Part shown: one piece after another, positions 1 to 9,431 of the stretch
Numbering within the stretch: position 1 is the first letter of the stretch
Layout of the letters: each line of letters opens with the position of its first letter
Assembly: GCF_000698555.1 (NCBI RefSeq)
Contig: NZ_JFHE01000004.1
Coordinates: 62,001 to 126,000 of the forward strand
Direction: 5' to 3'
Length of the DNA stretch: 64,000 nt
Origin: Caballeronia grimmiae
GTDB taxonomy: Bacteria > Pseudomonadota > Gammaproteobacteria > Burkholderiales > Burkholderiaceae
Position numbers and translations under genes: made by a program
The notes under the pieces: generated by a model
What the model was told of the DNA's origin: nothing
Database searches by the model: none
Seen by the model: the letters and a program-made list of their open reading frames with translations, nothing else

Positions 1-111
1 TCCTGTCAAGCTCGTCACCGCCGCCATGCCTGCCGCGAGCGCGATGCCCGCGACGACCGCCCGATGACGCGGCCCAAAAAGTCCTGTTTGCATCGACACC
101 CACTTTCTCAT
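1..111 (-). CDS. N-terminus of an exported protein, cut by the window edge
   Basis: An open frame runs from an ATG at 111 off the left edge without a stop (37 codons visible). A second in-frame ATG lies at 93. The visible part has positive residues followed by a hydrophobic alanine/valine-rich stretch (AVVAGIALAAGMAAV), which looks like a Sec signal peptide. The rest of the protein is outside the window, so its function cannot be named. An upstream purine stretch (AAGAGA) is a poor ribosome site for the ATG at 111; the start is uncertain between 111 and 93. Confidence 0.5.
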   Translation of the reverse strand, partial: MRKWVSMQTGLFGPRHRAVVAGIALAAGMAAVTSLTG

Positions 112-663
112 GCTTTGACTTTATCTCTTGCAAGCTCTTGAATCTTTCCGCGTGAGCCGCCTGGCTAGCACACAGTCAAGCCGATGCCATACACCGACGT
201 GCCGACACAACCAACAACGCCGCACCCCGACATCAGCACGCCGAGCGCCAGGGCCGACATCGCCGTAAGGGCGACGCGCGCACCACGCGCCTTCAACCAT
301 TCGCGCCTGCGCTCGAACGAACACCCGCCAGCATAAAACATTACGATCCCGCTTCGCCGAAGTTAACTAAACCGGACACTTTAGGGCAATGCGTGCGCCG
401 TCATTCGGGATTCTAAGTATTTTAACGATTTCGTCCATCCTGCGACGCCTGCGGCGGTTTGGCTTGCGCCGCGCTTCCATTTAGGCCGCATGCAGAAGCC
501 TCGCGAAAGCCAGGAATAGGCATATTGGCCTGCAGAGCGCCGTATCGACAATCCTTGACACTCTGCAAAACTATCGCGCTGCACTTTGGGCTACATTCGC
601 CTCGCTCGAATGCAGGAGCTTCCTGCCGTCCTGCAATTTCCCTTATTCCTGGAGTGCTCGCGC
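112..663. other. Intergenic region without a supported gene
   Basis: About 550 bp between the left-edge gene and the small membrane-protein gene. The short frames here encode arginine- and cysteine-rich, low-complexity peptides typical of chance reading of high-GC DNA, with no ribosome site. A TTGACA at 555-560 is the best -35-like element, but no good -10 lies 16-18 bp downstream. It should hold the promoters of both flanking genes, which point away from each other. Confidence 0.5.
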
Positions 664-924
664 ATGGAACTCTTGCATCACGGATTTTTTATTGGCATCG
701 TCATCGGCGGTGTCGCCGGCTGGCTGGCCGGGCTCATCATGAACGGCACCGGCTTCGGCGCGTTGATGGACATTCTCGTCGGCATCGTCGGCGGCGTAGT
801 CGGCAACTGGCTGTTCACGAAGATCGGCATCTCGCTGGGCGGCGGCCTGCTCGGTTCGCTGCTGACGGCCGTCATCGGCGCGGTCGTGCTGCTCTTCGTC
901 ATCCGCCTCTTCAAGCGCGGGTAA
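664..924 (+). CDS. GlsB/YeaQ/YmgE-family small membrane protein
   Basis: An 86-residue, very hydrophobic protein with three predicted membrane segments (about residues 5-25, 31-50, 58-80) rich in glycine. The GIVIGGVAGWLAGLIMNGTG start and repeated small-residue helices are the pattern of the transglycosylase-associated/GlsB (YeaQ, YmgE) family, whose members are often stress-induced inner-membrane proteins of unclear function. The start at 664 is chosen because GGAG at 651-654 lies 9 nt upstream; an in-frame ATG at 586 has no such site. It is followed by a convergent dedA gene, so it is probably monocistronic. Confidence 0.85.
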   Translation: MELLHHGFFIGIVIGGVAGWLAGLIMNGTGFGALMDILVGIVGGVVGNWLFTKIGISLGGGLLGSLLTAVIGAVVLLFVIRLFKRG

Positions 925-987
925 AAACCCATCGGGGTTCGACGGGCCGGCGCTCTTGCGTCCGGCCCGCCCGTCACAGCCGTGCTG

Positions 988-1647
988 TCACACCTTCGAG
1001 CGGCGGCGGCTCACTTTCCACAACGCGCCCAAGGCGATCGGCACGATCGCCGCGCCGATGCCCACGAGCACGATCACGTTCAGATACTGACGAATGAACG
1101 GAATGTTGCCGAAGAAGTAGCCGAGCAACACGAGCAGCAGCACCCAGATTGCCGCGCCGAGCACGTTGAAGAGCTGAAAGCGCGTCGCGTTCATCGCCGA
1201 TGCGCCCGCGACGAACGGCGCGAAGGTCCGCACCACCGGCACGAAACGCGCGATCACGATCGTCTTGCCGCCGTGACGCTCATAGAAGTTATGGGTCTTC
1301 TGCAACGCGGCGCGATCCAGAAAACGCTCGAGCACGGGGATGTTGGTATCGAATACTCTCGGGCCGATGGCCCGCCCTATCCAGTAATTCACCGTATTGC
1401 CCGCGATAGCCGCGACGAGCAGCAGCACGATCAGCGCGCCCAGATCCATCTCGTGCGTGGCCGCAAACGCGCCGCCGATGAAAAGCAGCGAGTCGCCCGG
1501 CAGGAACGGGAAGACGACGAGTCCAGTCTCGCAAAACACGATCAGGAACAGCACCGCATAAACCCACGCACCGTAGACGTTGATGAAATCACCGAGCGAC
1601 TTGTCGATGTGAAGAATGAGTCCCAGGAAATGCAGCAGCGTGTCCAA
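988..1647 (-). CDS. DedA family inner-membrane protein
   Basis: A 219-residue polytopic membrane protein of the DedA/VTT (SNARE-associated) superfamily. Family hallmarks are visible: FCETGLVVFPFLPGDSLLF near residues 38-56, the G-N-x-x-x-Y segment (AGNTVNYWIGRAIG), and the conserved arginine-rich FYERHGGKTIVIARFVPVVRTF followed by FVAGASAM. DedA proteins act as proton-linked flippases for undecaprenyl phosphate or phosphatidylethanolamine and affect membrane potential and cationic peptide resistance; which substrate applies here is not visible. The start codon is TTG at 1645-1647, supported by GAGGAA about 6 nt upstream; no better ATG exists nearby. Confidence 0.9.
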   Translation of the reverse strand: MDTLLHFLGLILHIDKSLGDFINVYGAWVYAVLFLIVFCETGLVVFPFLPGDSLLFIGGAFAATHEMDLGALIVLLLVAAIAGNTVNYWIGRAIGPRVFDTNIPVLERFLDRAALQKTHNFYERHGGKTIVIARFVPVVRTFAPFVAGASAMNATRFQLFNVLGAAIWVLLLVLLGYFFGNIPFIRQYLNVIVLVGIGAAIVPIALGALWKVSRRRSKV

Positions 1648-1823
1648 AAGCGTTCCTCGAAGTAATTGGCTGCCAACAGACGAGGACGTCTGCCGGCGGG
1701 GAGCAAAGGGGTCGCGCCATGATACCGAAGTGACCGGCCGCGTCCGTTAAAAAGCGAGCATCCAGCCGCCATCCGATGGCGCGTTTGGGCCAGCGGCGCG
1801 CGCGGCCGGCAGGTGCGAATCGT

Positions 1824-1829
1824 TATAAT
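1824..1829 (+). promoter_or_regulatory. -10 box of mutL, 6 nt before the ATG
   Basis: A perfect TATAAT ends 6 nt before the mutL ATG at 1836, and no Shine-Dalgarno lies between. Transcription would begin at or next to the A of the ATG, suggesting a leaderless mRNA. No good -35 element is seen 16-18 bp upstream, which weakens the call. Confidence 0.45.
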
Positions 1830-1835
1830 TTGGCC

Positions 1836-3791
1836 ATGGCCGACTCCAACGAACCCTCCGCCGGCGCTTTCGCAGCCGCTTTGACCGTCGATCGCGCGCC
1901 CCGTTCGCGCGCCATCGCTCCGCTGCCCGACCCGCTCATCAGCCAGATTGCGGCAGGCGAAGTGGTCGAGCGGCCGGCTTCGGTCGTCAAGGAACTGCTG
2001 GAGAATGCGCTCGATGCCGGCGCGCGTACGCTGCGCATCACGCTCGACGAAGGCGGCGTGAAGCGCATCGTGATCACCGATGACGGCTGCGGCATTCCCC
2101 CGAACGAGCTTCCCCTTGCGCTGATGCGCCACGCGACGAGCAAAATTCGCTCCCTCGCCGATCTCGAAGCCGTCGCCACGCTGGGTTTTCGTGGCGAGGC
2201 CATCGCGTCGATCGCGTCGGTGGCCGAGTTGTTCATCACGAGCCGCACGGACGATTGCCCGCACGCCACGCGCATCGACGCGCAAACGGGCGCTATTTCG
2301 CCCGCTGCGGGTACGGTCGGGACCACGATGGAAGTCCGCGAGCTGTACTTCAGCACGCCCGCCCGCCGCAAGTTCCTGAAGAGCGAACAGACCGAGCTGG
2401 GCCATTGTCTGGAAGTGATTCGCCGCATGGCGCTCGCCCGTCCCGATGTGGCCATTTCGGTCATGCATAACGGCAAGGCGGTCGAGCACTGGAACGCGAG
2501 CGATCCGCGCACGCGCGTCGCGAAGATACTGGGCGAAGTGTTCGAGACGTCGCATCTGCCGCTCGAGGAACGCGCCGGGCCGCTCGCCGTCTACGGATGC
2601 GCAGGCCTGCCGACCGCGAGCCGCGGCCGCGCCGACCAGCAGTATTTCTTCGTCAATGGCCGCTTCGTGCGCGACAAGCTGCTCACGCACGCCGTGCGCG
2701 CCGCGTACGAGGACGTGCTGCACGGCAATCGCTATCCCGCGTATGTGCTGTTCCTCGATCTGCCGCCGGAATCGGTGGACGTGAACGTGCATCCGTCGAA
2801 GATCGAAGTGCGTTTCCGCGACTCGCGCTCGATTCACCAGTACGTCTTCCATACGGTGCAACGGGCGCTGGCGCGGCATGCGGGCGCGTCGCCGGAGACC
2901 ACATCGGGCGGGCATGAAGCGCGGTTGCAGCCGACCGGCGTCGCGTCCTTCAGCGCGCGTCCGCTGTCGGCGACGAGCGCGCCGCAGTCGCAATTCCATG
3001 CTCAACCGATGCAGCCGCAAAGCGAGAACGGCACGACCTGGCTGCGCCAGTCGCGCATGACGCAAGGCACGCTGCCGGTGGCGCAACCGCTCGCGCTTTA
3101 CGACGCGCTCTTCGGGCGCAAGGAATCGAACGCCGCGACGACGGCTGCGCCCGAAGCATGGGCCAGCGACGCCGCGCCCGCCTACGCCACTTTGCCGCAA
3201 TCGGACGAGCAGCCGCTCGGCTTCGCCATCGGGCAGATTCACGGCATTTACGTGCTTGCGCAGAACGCGCGCGGACTCATCATCGTCGACATGCACGCGG
3301 CGCACGAGCGCATCCTCTACGAACAGTTCAAGCACGCGCTGGCCGATCGCGCGATCGCGGTGCAGCCGTTGCTGATTCCCGTATCGACGACGGCTGATCC
3401 GGTGGAAATCGGCATCGTCGATGAAGAGCGGGAGACGCTCGACGCGCTCGGCTTCGATCTCGCGGTGCTATCGCCGACATCGATCGCGATTCGCGCGGTG
3501 CCTGCGTTGCTGAAGGACGCGGATCTGCCCTCGCTGGCTCGCGCGGTGCTGGCCGATCTGCACGCGTTCGGCGGATCGCGCGTACTGACCGAGCGCCAGC
3601 ACGAACTGCTCGGTACGCTTGCCTGCCATCATGCGGTGCGGGCGAATCGCCGGCTCACGCTCGACGAAATGAACGCGCTCTTGCGCCAGATGGAAGCCAC
3701 CGAGCGCGCCGACCAATGCAATCACGGCCGCCCCACGTGGTATCAGCTCACGCTCGCGGACCTCGACCGCCTCTTCATGCGCGGACAATGA
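1836..3791 (+). CDS. mutL: DNA mismatch repair protein MutL
   Basis: A 651-residue MutL. The N-terminal GHKL ATPase has its motifs in order: [20 protein letters not shown] (catalytic Glu53, Asn57), DDGCGIP (82-88), RHATSKI (98-104) and [11 protein letters not shown] (116-126). A polar linker of roughly 130 residues follows, then the C-terminal dimerisation domain. That domain carries D485-M-H-A-x2-E-x4-E, matching the endonuclease motif DQHAx2Ex4E with Gln replaced by Met, and a late CNHGRPT motif. E. coli MutL lacks this nuclease, whereas bacteria without MutH commonly have it, so strand nicking by this MutL is expected. The start at 1836 (MADSNEP) was chosen over an in-frame ATG at 1776, which precedes the -10 box. 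The gene overlaps miaA by ATGA. Confidence 0.97.
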   Translation: MADSNEPSAGAFAAALTVDRAPRSRAIAPLPDPLISQIAAGEVVERPASVVKELLENALDAGARTLRITLDEGGVKRIVITDDGCGIPPNELPLALMRHATSKIRSLADLEAVATLGFRGEAIASIASVAELFITSRTDDCPHATRIDAQTGAISPAAGTVGTTMEVRELYFSTPARRKFLKSEQTELGHCLEVIRRMALARPDVAISVMHNGKAVEHWNASDPRTRVAKILGEVFETSHLPLEERAGPLAVYGCAGLPTASRGRADQQYFFVNGRFVRDKLLTHAVRAAYEDVLHGNRYPAYVLFLDLPPESVDVNVHPSKIEVRFRDSRSIHQYVFHTVQRALARHAGASPETTSGGHEARLQPTGVASFSARPLSATSAPQSQFHAQPMQPQSENGTTWLRQSRMTQGTLPVAQPLALYDALFGRKESNAATTAAPEAWASDAAPAYATLPQSDEQPLGFAIGQIHGIYVLAQNARGLIIVDMHAAHERILYEQFKHALADRAIAVQPLLIPVSTTADPVEIGIVDEERETLDALGFDLAVLSPTSIAIRAVPALLKDADLPSLARAVLADLHAFGGSRVLTERQHELLGTLACHHAVRANRRLTLDEMNALLRQMEATERADQCNHGRPTWYQLTLADLDRLFMRGQ

Positions 3792-4735
3792 GCGCCGTAT
3801 CGATAGCCTGTCTGCTCGGCCCGACAGCGTCCGGGAAAACCGCGGCGGCGCTGGCGTTCGCGGCGGCATCGGCACGGCCGGTGGAGATCGTCAGTGTCGA
3901 TTCGGCGCTCGTCTATCGCGAGATGGATATCGGCACCGCCAAGCCCACTGCCGACGAGCGCGCGGCGGCGCGGCATCATCTGATCGACATCGTCGATCCG
4001 GCCGGCTCGTACTCCGCCGCGCAGTTTCGCGCGGACGCGCTGCGGCTCACGGGCGAGATCGTCGCGCGAGGTCATGTGCCGTTGCTGGTCGGCGGAACGA
4101 TGTTGTATTACAAGGCGCTCACGCAAGGTCTGAACGATCTGCCATCCGCCGATGCCGGCACCCGCGCCGCCCTCGACGCCGACGCCGCGCGCGAGGGCTG
4201 GCCCGCTTTGCACGCGCGGCTGGCATCGGTCGATCCGCAAACGGCGGCGCGGCTCGCGCCCAACGATTCGCAGCGCATCCAGCGCGCGCTGGAAGTGTTC
4301 ATGCTGTCCGGCCAGCCGATGTCCGCGCTGCTCGCCGCGCCGCGCGTCGTGGACGATGAGGCGCCGTATCGCTTCGTGCCGGTTGCGCTGGAGCCGTCGG
4401 ACCGGGCGGTGCTGCACGCGCGTATTGCCGCGCGCTTCGATACGATGCTGGCGGGCGGTTTCATCGACGAAGTGAAGCGCCTGCGGGCGCGCGGCGATCT
4501 GGATCTGTCGATGCCGTCGATGCGATGCGTCGGCTATCGGCAGGCCTGGGAGTATCTCGACGGTGCGACGGGCTATGACGAAATGCGGGACAAGGGAATC
4601 TTTGCGACGCGGCAGTTGTGCAAGCGGCAATTGACGTGGCTCAGGGGAATGCCGGAGCGGATTGTTGTGGATTGCTGTGCGGGGGATGCGACGGGGCGGG
4701 CCGTCGCGGCGGTGCGAGGAATCGTCGGGGCGTAG
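3788..4735 (+). CDS. miaA: tRNA dimethylallyltransferase MiaA
   Basis: A 315-residue MiaA, which transfers a dimethylallyl group to N6 of adenosine 37 in tRNAs reading U-starting codons. The P-loop is GPTASGKT (about residues 11-18), followed by [19 protein letters not shown] and HHLIDIVDP, which contact the isoprenoid donor and tRNA, and by the family motifs [11 protein letters not shown] and [12 protein letters not shown]. The start ATG at 3788 sits inside the mutL stop (ATGA, 4-nt overlap), which implies translational coupling. miaB, whose product acts next on the same nucleotide, is at 25759. Confidence 0.97.
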   Translation: MSAVSIACLLGPTASGKTAAALAFAAASARPVEIVSVDSALVYREMDIGTAKPTADERAAARHHLIDIVDPAGSYSAAQFRADALRLTGEIVARGHVPLLVGGTMLYYKALTQGLNDLPSADAGTRAALDADAAREGWPALHARLASVDPQTAARLAPNDSQRIQRALEVFMLSGQPMSALLAAPRVVDDEAPYRFVPVALEPSDRAVLHARIAARFDTMLAGGFIDEVKRLRARGDLDLSMPSMRCVGYRQAWEYLDGATGYDEMRDKGIFATRQLCKRQLTWLRGMPERIVVDCCAGDATGRAVAAVRGIVGA

Positions 4736-4758
4736 CTCTGCGCGGCATGCGTAATCGC

Positions 4759-4860
4759 ATGACCCACGGTTACTTCGAAACGAACCTAAACATCGTCTGG
4801 GAAACCGTACAGACGGCGCTTCCCGAACTCGAGCGCGTCCTGGCAGGCAACGAGAAGTAG
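4759..4860 (+). CDS. Possible small protein of unknown function (33 aa)
   Basis: A short open frame after miaA, reading MTHGYFETNLNIVWETVQT and ending LERVLAGNEK. The composition (aromatic and acidic residues, no arginine bias) looks more protein-like than chance high-GC frames. No Shine-Dalgarno is seen, and an in-frame ATG at 4747 is an alternative start. It may be a real small gene read through from miaA or the remnant of a larger one; no family is recognised. The purM terminator begins 16 bp beyond its stop. Confidence 0.3.
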   Translation: MTHGYFETNLNIVWETVQTALPELERVLAGNEK

Positions 4861-4876
4861 CAGCCAAACGAAGGCC

Positions 4877-4904
4877 AAAAAAAACCCTCGCACTGAGCGA
4901 GGGT
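4877..4904 (-). terminator. Rho-independent terminator of purM
   Basis: Read on the minus strand: stem CCCTCGC / GCGAGGG (7 bp, extended by one A-T pair) with a 5-nt loop, followed by eight T. It lies about 30 bp beyond the purM stop. The plus-strand side lacks a clean T run, so it mainly serves purM. Confidence 0.85.
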
Positions 4905-4932
4905 CTTCATTACGGTTGAAGCAACGGCCCAA

Positions 4933-6000
4933 TCAAACAACGACCGTCTGCGCCTCCCCTGCCCCGCTTTCCCGCACCACCCCAATCTTCCAGACCTGCT
5001 CTCCTGCAGCGGAAAGCAGCCCGGTGGCCGCATCGGCATCCTCGGCAGCGACGATCACCGCCATCCCGATACCGCAATTGAACACGCGATGCATCTCCGC
5101 ATCCGCCACACCGCCGTGCTTTTGCAGCCAAGCGAACAGCGGCGGCAGCGGCCACGCACGATGATCCAGCTCCGCCGTCAGCCCTTCGCGCAGCACACGC
5201 GGAATGTTCTCGACAAGCCCGCCACCCGTGATATGCGCCATCCCCTTCACGGTGACGCTTTGCATCGCCGAAAGCAGCGGCTTCACATAAATGCGCGTCG
5301 GCGCCATCAGCGCATCGGCGAGCGAACGGCCATCGAAATCGGCGTTCAGATCGGGATTCGCGCGCTCGATGATCTTGCGCACGAGCGAGTAACCGTTCGA
5401 ATGGATGCCGCTCGACGCCAGCCCGAGCACGACATCGCCGGGAACGATCGTGCTGCCGTCGATAATCTTGCTCTTCTCGACCGCGCCCACCGCGAAACCC
5501 GCGAGGTCATACTCGCCGTCCGGATACATACCCGGCATTTCCGCCGTCTCGCCGCCGATCAGCGCGCAACCCGCGAATTCGCAGCCCTGCGCGATGCCCT
5601 TCACCACGTCGGCGGCGGTATCGACATCGAGCTTGCCGCACGCGAAATAGTCGAGAAAGAAGAGCGGCTCCGCGCCCTGCACGAGAATGTCGTTCACGCT
5701 CATCGCGACCAGATCCTGGCCGACCGTGTCGTGACGGTTCAATTCGAACGCGAGACGCAGCTTCGTGCCCACGCCGTCCGTGCCCGACACCAGCACCGGC
5801 TCCTTGAACTTCTTCGGCAATTCGAACAGCGCGCCGAATCCGCCGATGCCGCCCAGCACGCCCTCGCGCAAGGTCTTCTTGGCAAACGGCTTGATGCGGT
5901 CGACGAGCGCGTCGCCCGCGTCGATGTCGACGCCCGCGTCGCGGTACGACAAACCTTGAGTCGAATCGGCAGGATTCGAGGCGGATTTCGGTTGATTCAT
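4933..6000 (-). CDS. purM: Phosphoribosylformylglycinamidine cyclo-ligase (AIR synthetase)
   Basis: A 355-residue PurM, the fifth step of de novo purine synthesis: ATP-dependent closure of FGAM to aminoimidazole ribonucleotide. Family signatures are the [15 protein letters not shown] start (residues about 16-30), [22 protein letters not shown], the nucleotide-binding [48 protein letters not shown] and [15 protein letters not shown]. The ATG at 6000 fits the family start; the frame stays open upstream but without similarity. It diverges from hda across a symmetrical promoter region and ends at a strong terminator. Confidence 0.97.
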   Translation of the reverse strand: MNQPKSASNPADSTQGLSYRDAGVDIDAGDALVDRIKPFAKKTLREGVLGGIGGFGALFELPKKFKEPVLVSGTDGVGTKLRLAFELNRHDTVGQDLVAMSVNDILVQGAEPLFFLDYFACGKLDVDTAADVVKGIAQGCEFAGCALIGGETAEMPGMYPDGEYDLAGFAVGAVEKSKIIDGSTIVPGDVVLGLASSGIHSNGYSLVRKIIERANPDLNADFDGRSLADALMAPTRIYVKPLLSAMQSVTVKGMAHITGGGLVENIPRVLREGLTAELDHRAWPLPPLFAWLQKHGGVADAEMHRVFNCGIGMAVIVAAEDADAATGLLSAAGEQVWKIGVVRESGAGEAQTVVV

Positions 6001-6020
6001 GGGGGGAGCGCAAGAAGGTC

Positions 6021-6039
6021 GGTAAAATGCGATTTTACC
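6021..6039. promoter_or_regulatory. Symmetrical divergent promoter/operator between purM and hda
   Basis: A perfect inverted repeat, arms GGTAAAAT / ATTTTACC with a 3-bp centre. Each strand reads TAAAAT, a good -10 hexamer (6023-6028 on plus, 6032-6037 on minus), so back-to-back promoters for hda and purM could share it. A dimeric regulator could also bind it; it does not match the known E. coli PurR operator. purM begins 21 bp to the left, hda about 200 bp to the right. Confidence 0.5.
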
Positions 6040-6241
6040 CGATGATGAACCGGCGACGGTCGGCCGGCTGGTTTTCCCGCAGCGCGACTGCACCCTTTTC
6101 GAGATTGCGGCCGCAGCAGGAAGCGCCGCACCTGAGCGCGCAATCGACGGCAGCAACAGGCGCCGCGCGAAACGGCTCACGCGCCCGCGCTTTTTCGAGA
6201 AAACGCAGCTCTTCGATGCAGCCCGACGACATCCATTCCCC

Positions 6242-7030
6242 GTGCAACGCCAACTGACGCTCGACCTCGGCACCCCGCCGCCCGCCACCTTCGACAATTT
6301 CTTCGCCGCCGGCAACCACGAACTGGTCACGCGGCTGCGCGGACTCGAAGGCGCACTCGCGGCCGGCCCGGTCGCGGACCGCTCGTTCTATCTGTGGGGC
6401 GAGCCGGGCAGCGGGCGCAGTCATCTTCTGCATGCGCTCGTCCATGAAGCGAGCGGCCGCGCGCGCTACCTGAGCCCGCAAAGCGCGCTCAACGCATTCG
6501 GCTTCGATCCCGAAGTGGCGCTGTACGCGGTCGACGATTGCGACCGCCTCTCCGCCCCGCAGCAAATCGCGCTGTTCAATCTCTTCAACGAATGCCGCGC
6601 GCATCCGACAAGCGCGCTCGTCGCCGCCGGCAACGCCGCGCCGATCACGCTCGGCGTGCGCGAAGACTTGCGCACGCGCCTCGGCTGGGGACTCGTCTTC
6701 CATCTGATGCCGCTGACCGACGAGGCGAAGGCGGCCGTGCTGAAGCACGCAGCCCACGAGCGCGGCATCGTGCTGGCGGAAGACGTTCCCGCCTATCTGC
6801 TCACGCATTTCCGGCGCGACATGCCGAGCCTGATGGTGCTCTTCGACGACCTCGACCGCTTCTCGCTCGAGCAGAAACGCGCGGTCACGCGATCGCTCCT
6901 GCGCACGATGCTCGCGCAGACCGGGCCGGTGCCGCCGCTTGCCGCCGTCGCGCCGCCGGAACCGCACGAACCGGACGATCCCGGCTCCGCCTGCGCCGCG
7001 CCCGACAACGCGGGCAGCCGCTTCAAGTAG
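6242..7030 (+). CDS. hda: DnaA regulatory inactivator Hda
   Basis: A 262-residue AAA+ protein homologous to DnaA domain III. Hda, bound to the DNA-loaded beta clamp, stimulates ATP hydrolysis by DnaA and so limits re-initiation. The extreme N-terminus QLTLDLG (residues 4-10) matches the clamp-binding motif QL[SP]LPL. The Walker A region is [14 protein letters not shown], the Walker B region is [11 protein letters not shown], and an arginine-finger region follows [13 protein letters not shown]. The start is GTG at 6242, chosen because it puts the clamp motif at the terminus. The C-terminal tail of about 30 residues (proline/glutamate rich) extends beyond E. coli Hda. First gene of a plus-strand run to panB. 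Confidence 0.93.
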   Translation: MQRQLTLDLGTPPPATFDNFFAAGNHELVTRLRGLEGALAAGPVADRSFYLWGEPGSGRSHLLHALVHEASGRARYLSPQSALNAFGFDPEVALYAVDDCDRLSAPQQIALFNLFNECRAHPTSALVAAGNAAPITLGVREDLRTRLGWGLVFHLMPLTDEAKAAVLKHAAHERGIVLAEDVPAYLLTHFRRDMPSLMVLFDDLDRFSLEQKRAVTRSLLRTMLAQTGPVPPLAAVAPPEPHEPDDPGSACAAPDNAGSRFK

Positions 7031-7041
7031 AATGCGTCCCC

Positions 7042-7728
7042 ATGAACCTCGCCCTTTTTGATCTCGATCACACGCTCCTGCCCACCGACAGCGACCACGA
7101 ATGGGGCCGCTTCATGGTGAAGCTGGGCATCGTCGATCCGACCGAATTCGCGCGTCAGAACGACGCCTTTTACGCCGATTACAAGGCCGGCGTGCTCGAC
7201 ATCAACGCGTATCTGCATGCGATGCTCGCGCCGCTGTCGAAGTACTCCCGCGAGCAGCTCGCCGACTGGCACGCGCAGTTCATGCACGAGATCATCAATC
7301 CGCGCATCGTGCCCGCCGCGGTCACGCTCGTGCGCGAGCACCAGGACAACGGCGATCTCTGCTGTCTCGTCACCGCGACGAATGCGTTCATCACGGCGCC
7401 GATCGCGGAGGCGTTCGGCATCGAAACACTGATCGCGTGCGAAGTCGAAACCGTCGACGATCATCCGCACGGCGCGTTCACCGGACGGCCGCGCGGAACA
7501 CCGAGCTATCGCGAAGGCAAGATCGTGCGCGTCGAGGAATGGCTCGCGTCGCTCGGCAAGACGATCGGCGACTTCAAGCGCAGCTATTTCTATAGCGACT
7601 CGCACAACGACATCCCGCTTCTCGAGCGCGTCACCGACCCGGTCGCGACCAATCCCGACGACACCTTGCGCGCGCACGCGCAAGCCAAAGGCTGGCGCAT
7701 CCTGAACCTCTTCGATACACGTGATTAA
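7042..7728 (+). CDS. HAD-IB family phosphatase (phosphoserine phosphatase-like)
   Basis: A 228-residue HAD hydrolase. Motif I is FDLDHTLLPTDSD (nucleophile Asp7, acid/base Asp9), motif II is the threonine of VTATNAF, and motif III-IV is YSDSHNDIPLLE. The helical cap between motifs I and II is of the SerB-like type, and the family (HAD-IB, CicA-like) includes phosphatases of phosphoserine, histidinol phosphate and other small metabolites; the substrate cannot be chosen from sequence. It starts 12 nt after hda. A TAGAAT at 7028-7033 overlaps the hda stop and lies 8 nt before the ATG, so an internal promoter giving an almost leaderless mRNA is possible. Its last codons overlap the pcnB start. 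Confidence 0.9.
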   Translation: MNLALFDLDHTLLPTDSDHEWGRFMVKLGIVDPTEFARQNDAFYADYKAGVLDINAYLHAMLAPLSKYSREQLADWHAQFMHEIINPRIVPAAVTLVREHQDNGDLCCLVTATNAFITAPIAEAFGIETLIACEVETVDDHPHGAFTGRPRGTPSYREGKIVRVEEWLASLGKTIGDFKRSYFYSDSHNDIPLLERVTDPVATNPDDTLRAHAQAKGWRILNLFDTRD

Positions 7729-9331
7729 AAAACTCATCCGCAAGCTGTTCGGACAAGAGAGCGCCGAATCCCAGGAAAGCGCTTCGAACGACACGGCAAC
7801 CGCACAGGCCGAAACGAAGTCCGCCCGCAAGACCGTGCGCGTTCCGCGCAAGAAAGCCGCCGCGCCCGTGAAGCGCGATCCGAGCGTCCCGGTGATCCTG
7901 TCGTCGGAGATTCACGGCATCGACCAGTCGCTGATCTCGAAGAACGCGATGCGCGTCACCGATGGCCTGCAGCAAGCGGGGCATCGCGCGTTCATCGTCG
8001 GCGGCGCGGTTCGCGATCTGCTGCTCGGCGTCGCGCCGAAAGATTTCGACGTCGCCACCGACGCCACGCCCGACGAAGTGCAGCGGCTCTTCCGGCGCGC
8101 GCGCATCATCGGGCGGCGCTTTCAGATCGTGCACGTGCAGTTCGGGCAGGAAATCATCGAAACATCGACGTTCCGCGCGCTCGTCGATACCCCGCCGCCC
8201 GCGCCTGCCGCCGAACCGCCGCGGCGCTACCGGCGCGGCGAGCTCGACATGCGCACGCACGCCGTCGATGCGTCCGGCCGCGTGCTGCGCGACAACGTCT
8301 GGGGCGAGCAGCACGAAGACGCCACGCGCCGCGACTTCACGATCAACGCGATGTACTACGATCCGGCCACGCAAACCGTGCTGGATTATCACGACGGCAT
8401 GGCCGATATCCGCGCGCGCCTGTTGCGCATGATCGGCGATCCGGCCACGCGCTATCGCGAAGATCCGGTGCGGATGCTGCGCGTCGTGCGCTTCGCGGCG
8501 AAGCTCGGCTTCGAGATCGACGAAGCCACGCGCGCGCCGATCAAGGAACTCGCGGACCTGATGGACAACGTACCGGCCGCGCGTCTCTTCGACGAAATGC
8601 TGAAGCTGCTGTTGTCGGGCCACGCGCTCGCGTGCCTCACGCGCTTGCGTCAGGAAGGCTTGCATCACGGCGTATTGCCCTTGCTCGATGTCGTGCTCGA
8701 ACAGCCGCATGGCGAGAAGTTCGTCACGCTCGCACTCACCAGCACCGACGAGCGCGTGCGCGCCGGCAAGCCCGTGTCGCCGAGTTTCCTCTTTGCGACA
8801 CTGCTGTGGCACGACGTGCAGACGCGCTGGCAGAAGTACACCGGCGCGGGCGAATTTCCGGTGCCGGCGCTGCATCGCGCGATGGACGACGTCCTCGAAA
8901 TGCAGACCGAGAAGCTCGCCATCCACAAGCGCTATTCCGCCGACATGCGCGAAATCTGGGGCTTGCAGCATCGGCTGGAAAAGCGCGGCCGCAGCGCGCT
9001 GAAGCTGCTGGAACACCCGCGATTCAGGGCGGGTTATGATTTCTTGCTGCTGCGTTGCGAGTCGGGCGAACTGGATGCGGAAGTCGGACAATGGTGGACC
9101 GACTTCATCGAAAGCGACCACGCACAGCGCGAAACGCTGCTGGCGCAAGGCGGCAAGGACCACAACGCGCCCAAGAAGCGCCGCCGTCGCAGCAATGCGA
9201 AGCGCAAGACGGGCGAAGCCGCTGAACTGGGTGTCGCGACCGAGGCGCAAGCGTCGTCTGTGAGCGGCGCCGAACAAACCAGCGCAGAAAGAAGAAACGG
9301 CGGAAGGGGCGAAGGCTCAGACAACGAATAA
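7721..9331 (+). CDS. pcnB: Poly(A) polymerase PcnB
   Basis: A 536-residue class II nucleotidyltransferase that adds 3' poly(A) tails to RNA and so promotes decay. After a basic 65-residue leader come FIVGGAVRDLLLG, PKDFDVATDA (metal-binding aspartates), RRFQIVHVQFG, RRDFTINAMYYD and YREDPVRMLRVVRFAAKLGF, the last two typical of PcnB/CCA enzymes. The length and the lysine/arginine-rich tail (KKRRRRSNAKRK near residues 486-497) favour PcnB over a CCA-adding enzyme. The GTG start at 7721 overlaps the stop of the preceding phosphatase gene by 8 nt. Confidence 0.95.
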   Translation: MIKKLIRKLFGQESAESQESASNDTATAQAETKSARKTVRVPRKKAAAPVKRDPSVPVILSSEIHGIDQSLISKNAMRVTDGLQQAGHRAFIVGGAVRDLLLGVAPKDFDVATDATPDEVQRLFRRARIIGRRFQIVHVQFGQEIIETSTFRALVDTPPPAPAAEPPRRYRRGELDMRTHAVDASGRVLRDNVWGEQHEDATRRDFTINAMYYDPATQTVLDYHDGMADIRARLLRMIGDPATRYREDPVRMLRVVRFAAKLGFEIDEATRAPIKELADLMDNVPAARLFDEMLKLLLSGHALACLTRLRQEGLHHGVLPLLDVVLEQPHGEKFVTLALTSTDERVRAGKPVSPSFLFATLLWHDVQTRWQKYTGAGEFPVPALHRAMDDVLEMQTEKLAIHKRYSADMREIWGLQHRLEKRGRSALKLLEHPRFRAGYDFLLLRCESGELDAEVGQWWTDFIESDHAQRETLLAQGGKDHNAPKKRRRRSNAKRKTGEAAELGVATEAQASSVSGAEQTSAERRNGGRGEGSDNE

Positions 9332-9431
9332 AGCCGGTTTTCGCTACAGTAGCGGCTGAAGGTTTGCACCCGGGCAGCGTGCCTGGGTCTCACCGGCTTA
9401 TCGCCCAAGACCTACCCGTAGGACGACCGCC

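Noticed and set aside
555..560. TTGACA as a promoter for the gene at 664
   Set aside because: No acceptable -10 lies 16-18 bp downstream.
121..584. Two 67-codon minus-strand frames near the left edge
   Set aside because: Arginine/cysteine-rich chance frames without ribosome sites; more likely untranslated upstream DNA.
1542..3335. 597-codon open frame on the minus strand over mutL
   Set aside because: Shadow of mutL: arginine/histidine-rich composition, no domain, and mutL motifs are unambiguous on the other strand.
6027..6257. 76-codon frame upstream of hda
   Set aside because: It begins inside the divergent promoter palindrome, has no ribosome site, and is arginine/serine-rich.
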